Shown: positions 4,186 through 5,319 of the stretch, piece by piece
Layout of the letters: each line of letters starts with the position of its first letter
Numbering within the stretch: the stretch's first letter is position 1
NCBI GenBank assembly: GCA_002067045.1
Contig: MVPZ01000205.1
Span: 1-5,319, forward strand
Direction: 5' to 3'
DNA: 5,319 nucleotides
Source of the DNA: Methanomassiliicoccales archaeon PtaB.Bin134
GTDB lineage: Archaea > Thermoplasmatota > Thermoplasmata > Methanomassiliicoccales > UBA472
Notes under the pieces: generated by a model
The model's database searches: none
Told to the model about the DNA's origin: nothing
The model's input: only the letters and a program-made list of their open reading frames with translations
Translations under genes and position numbers: made by a program

Positions 4186-4605
4186 ATGGTCAAGATCATC
4201 GACGCTGAGAACCACATCGCAGGAAGGCTTGCATCCGTTGTGGCCAAGAGGCTTCTGAAGGGCGAGGAGATCGTCATCGTCAACGCCGAGAAGATAATCA
4301 TCACCGGCGAACGGGACCATGTGCTCGCGGCCTACAAGCAGAAGAAGGACCTGGGCAATGTCAAGAGCGGCCCGTTCTTCCCCCGGCGCGCGGACCTCAT
4401 AATGAAGAGGACCGTCAGGGGAATGCTTCCTTGGCAGACCACCTCCGGCAGGGAAGCCTACAGGAGGCTCAAGGTCTACGTGGGCGTGCCGAAGGAGTTC
4501 GCGGACCAGGAGAAGGAGAGGATCGAAGTGGCCATCAAGACCGGGCTGACCCAGTACGTCACGCTCAGTCAGATAGCCGAGTTCCTGGGCTCGAGGGTGA
4601 AGTGA
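4186..4605 (+). CDS. rpl13: Large-subunit ribosomal protein L13 (uL13)
   Basis: The product has 139 residues, typical of archaeal uL13. Recognisable blocks are IDAENHIAGRLASVVAKRLL (5-24), which matches the family's D-A-x-x-x-x-x-GRLAS start; VNAEKIIITG (32-41); GPFFPRRADLIMKRTVRGMLPW (62-83), the conserved core equivalent to bacterial RGMLP; and GREAYRRLKVYVGVP (87-101). It binds 23S rRNA in the 50S subunit. The gene follows rpl18e with a 4-base gap and precedes rps9 by one base, the standard archaeal order. No oddities are seen. Confidence 0.97.
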   Translation: MVKIIDAENHIAGRLASVVAKRLLKGEEIVIVNAEKIIITGERDHVLAAYKQKKDLGNVKSGPFFPRRADLIMKRTVRGMLPWQTTSGREAYRRLKVYVGVPKEFADQEKERIEVAIKTGLTQYVTLSQIAEFLGSRVK

Positions 4606-4606
4606 T

Positions 4607-5008
4607 ATGTCCGAAGTTGTCAACACTAGCGGTAAGAGGAAGACGGCGGTGGCGCGTGCGGTCGCCCGCGAGGGCTCCGGCAAGGTGCGCATAAACAGCG
4701 TTCCGCTGGACATCGTCACCCCTGAACTGGCCAGATTGAAGATGGCCGAGCCTCTGACCTTGGTCCCTGAGAAGGCGGCCAAGGTGGACATCGACGTCAG
4801 CGTTTCCGGTGGAGGCGTGATGGGTCAGGCGGAAGCCACCCGCACCGCCATCGCCAAGGCCATCGTGGAGTTCTACAAGGATGAGGAGCTTGAGCTCGCT
4901 TTCAAGCACTTCGACAGGTCCTTGCTGATCAGCGACATACGCCGCAAGCTCCCGAAGAAGCCGCTGGGTCGTGGCGCCAGGAAGAAGAGGCAGAAATCGT
5001 ACAGGTGA
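4607..5008 (+). CDS. rps9: Small-subunit ribosomal protein S9 (uS9)
   Basis: The product has 133 residues. The N-terminus NTSGKRKTAVARAVAREGSGKVRIN (6-30) is the family's GKRKTAVARA block. GGGVMGQAEATRTAIAKAIVEF (68-89) is the central helix region, and the basic tail GRGARKKRQKSYR (121-133) ends in the invariant Ser-Tyr-Arg that reaches the P-site tRNA in the 30S subunit. The start is ATG at 4607, one base after the rpl13 stop, with GGGTGA and GTGAT upstream. The L13-S9 pairing is conserved in all domains of life. Confidence 0.97.
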   Translation: MSEVVNTSGKRKTAVARAVAREGSGKVRINSVPLDIVTPELARLKMAEPLTLVPEKAAKVDIDVSVSGGGVMGQAEATRTAIAKAIVEFYKDEELELAFKHFDRSLLISDIRRKLPKKPLGRGARKKRQKSYR

Positions 5009-5014
5009 GCAGAG

Positions 5015-5206
5015 ATGATAATACCGGTAAGATGTTACACGTGCGGCAAGGTGGTGGGAAGCTCCTACCAGACCTTCGTTAAGAGGGTGCAGATGGGGGA
5101 GGACCCCCAGGAAGTGCTGGACGATCTGGACATCAAACGGTACTGCTGCCGCCGTATGCTGATCTCCCATTCGGATTTGCTCGGTGAGCTGATCCCCCTG
5201 GGTTAA
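5015..5206 (+). CDS. rpoN: DNA-directed RNA polymerase subunit N (RPB10 homologue)
   Basis: The product has 63 residues, the normal length. [13 protein letters not shown] carries the first zinc pair (Cys7, Cys10), and RYCCRRML carries the adjacent second pair (Cys44, Cys45), exactly the RPB10/RpoN zinc-bundle pattern. It is a small structural subunit that helps assemble the Rpo3/Rpo11 platform with the largest subunits of archaeal RNA polymerase. It is unrelated to bacterial sigma-54, which shares the symbol. The ATG at 5015 follows the rps9 stop by 6 bases, with GGTGAG (5004-5009) as ribosome binding site. The TAA stop at 5204-5206 is followed by a short AT-rich spacer and a tRNA gene. rpoK often follows in archaea; here a tRNA comes first. 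Confidence 0.97.
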   Translation: MIIPVRCYTCGKVVGSSYQTFVKRVQMGEDPQEVLDDLDIKRYCCRRMLISHSDLLGELIPLG

Positions 5207-5229
5207 ACCATTTATCACCCCTTTACAAC

Positions 5230-5305
5230 GGGTCCGTGGGGTAGCTTGGAATCCTTCCTGCTTGGGGTGCAGGTGACTCCGATTCAAATTCGGACGGACC
5301 CACCA
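5230..5305 (+). tRNA. trnP: tRNA-Pro (anticodon GGG), CCA encoded
   Basis: A full cloverleaf can be drawn. The acceptor GGGTCCG (5230-5236) pairs with CGGACCC (5295-5301). The D arm has G18-G19 at 5248-5249, and its stem is weak (GGGT against TCCT, with one G-T pair and one mismatch). The anticodon stem CCTGC/GCAGG (5257-5261/5269-5273) closes the loop TTGGGGT, with anticodon GGG at 5264-5266. The T stem TCCGA/TCGGA (5278-5282/5290-5294) closes loop TTCAAAT. The discriminator is A5302, and CCA is encoded at 5303-5305. It reads CCC and CCU proline codons. No intron is seen. A weak TTAAA (5203-5207) overlapping the rpoN stop is the only promoter-like sequence at the usual distance, so read-through from the ribosomal operon is possible. 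Confidence 0.95.
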
Positions 5306-5319
5306 CTTTCCATATTCAT

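Noticed and set aside
4565..5287. 240-codon minus-strand frame across rps9, rpoN and the tRNA
   Set aside because: It is antisense to three firmly identified genes and runs through the tRNA, so it is a shadow frame.
1..5319. CRISPR arrays, insertion sequences or attachment sites
   Set aside because: I saw no regularly spaced direct repeats, transposase motifs or tRNA-end duplication. The tRNA-Pro 3' end runs to within 14 bases of the window edge, so an integration site beyond it cannot be judged.

Overview
The window is archaeal chromosomal DNA. The clearest evidence is the cluster at the right end: eL18-type rpl18e, rpl13, rps9 and rpoN, an order and gene set typical of archaea. rpl18e and the 63-residue RPB10-like subunit do not occur in this form in bacteria. 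TATA-like core promoters and GGTG-type ribosome binding sites agree with this. Coding DNA is GC-rich and the genes are tightly packed. A Euryarchaeota/Thermoplasmatota-like source is my guess; nothing in the window fixes the lineage.

Left third (1-1954, plus strand): a compact ubiquitin-like conjugation cassette. In order it holds the C-terminal part of an E1-like activating enzyme (cut by the window edge), an 81-residue ubiquitin-like protein with a near-terminal Gly-Gly, a 168-residue E2/UBC-fold conjugating enzyme with the HPN motif and a cysteine in the catalytic position, and a 210-residue JAMM/MPN+ metalloprotease whose active site is almost identical to that of the proteasome subunit Rpn11. 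Ubl-E2 and E2-JAB are joined by ATGA stop/start overlaps. Together these predict activation (E1), transfer (E2) and processing/deconjugation (JAB) of the Ubl. No RING-type E3 is visible; one may lie upstream of the window. An AT-rich 67-bp gap between E1 and Ubl carries a plausible BRE/TATA promoter and a cluster of CTGAT half-sites.

Middle (1955-3540, minus strand): a two-gene operon, read right to left. First is an archaeal endonuclease IV-like/xylose-isomerase-like TIM barrel protein, then a SIS-domain protein of the 6-phospho-3-hexuloisomerase (HxlB) family, starting with TTG inside a TTGA overlap. The SIS gene converges on the JAB gene with no bases between the two stop codons.

Intergenic region (3541-3821): a divergent control region. 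It holds a TATA-like box for the minus-strand operon, a 12-bp perfect palindrome, a GC-rich island able to fold into a nested hairpin (possible small RNA of about 100 nt), and the rpl18e promoter with an inverted repeat between its TATA box and the expected transcription start.

Right third (3822-5305, plus strand): rpl18e, rpl13, rps9 and rpoN, closely spaced and probably co-transcribed, followed by tRNA-Pro(GGG) with an encoded CCA. These supply two large-subunit proteins, one small-subunit protein and one RNA polymerase subunit.
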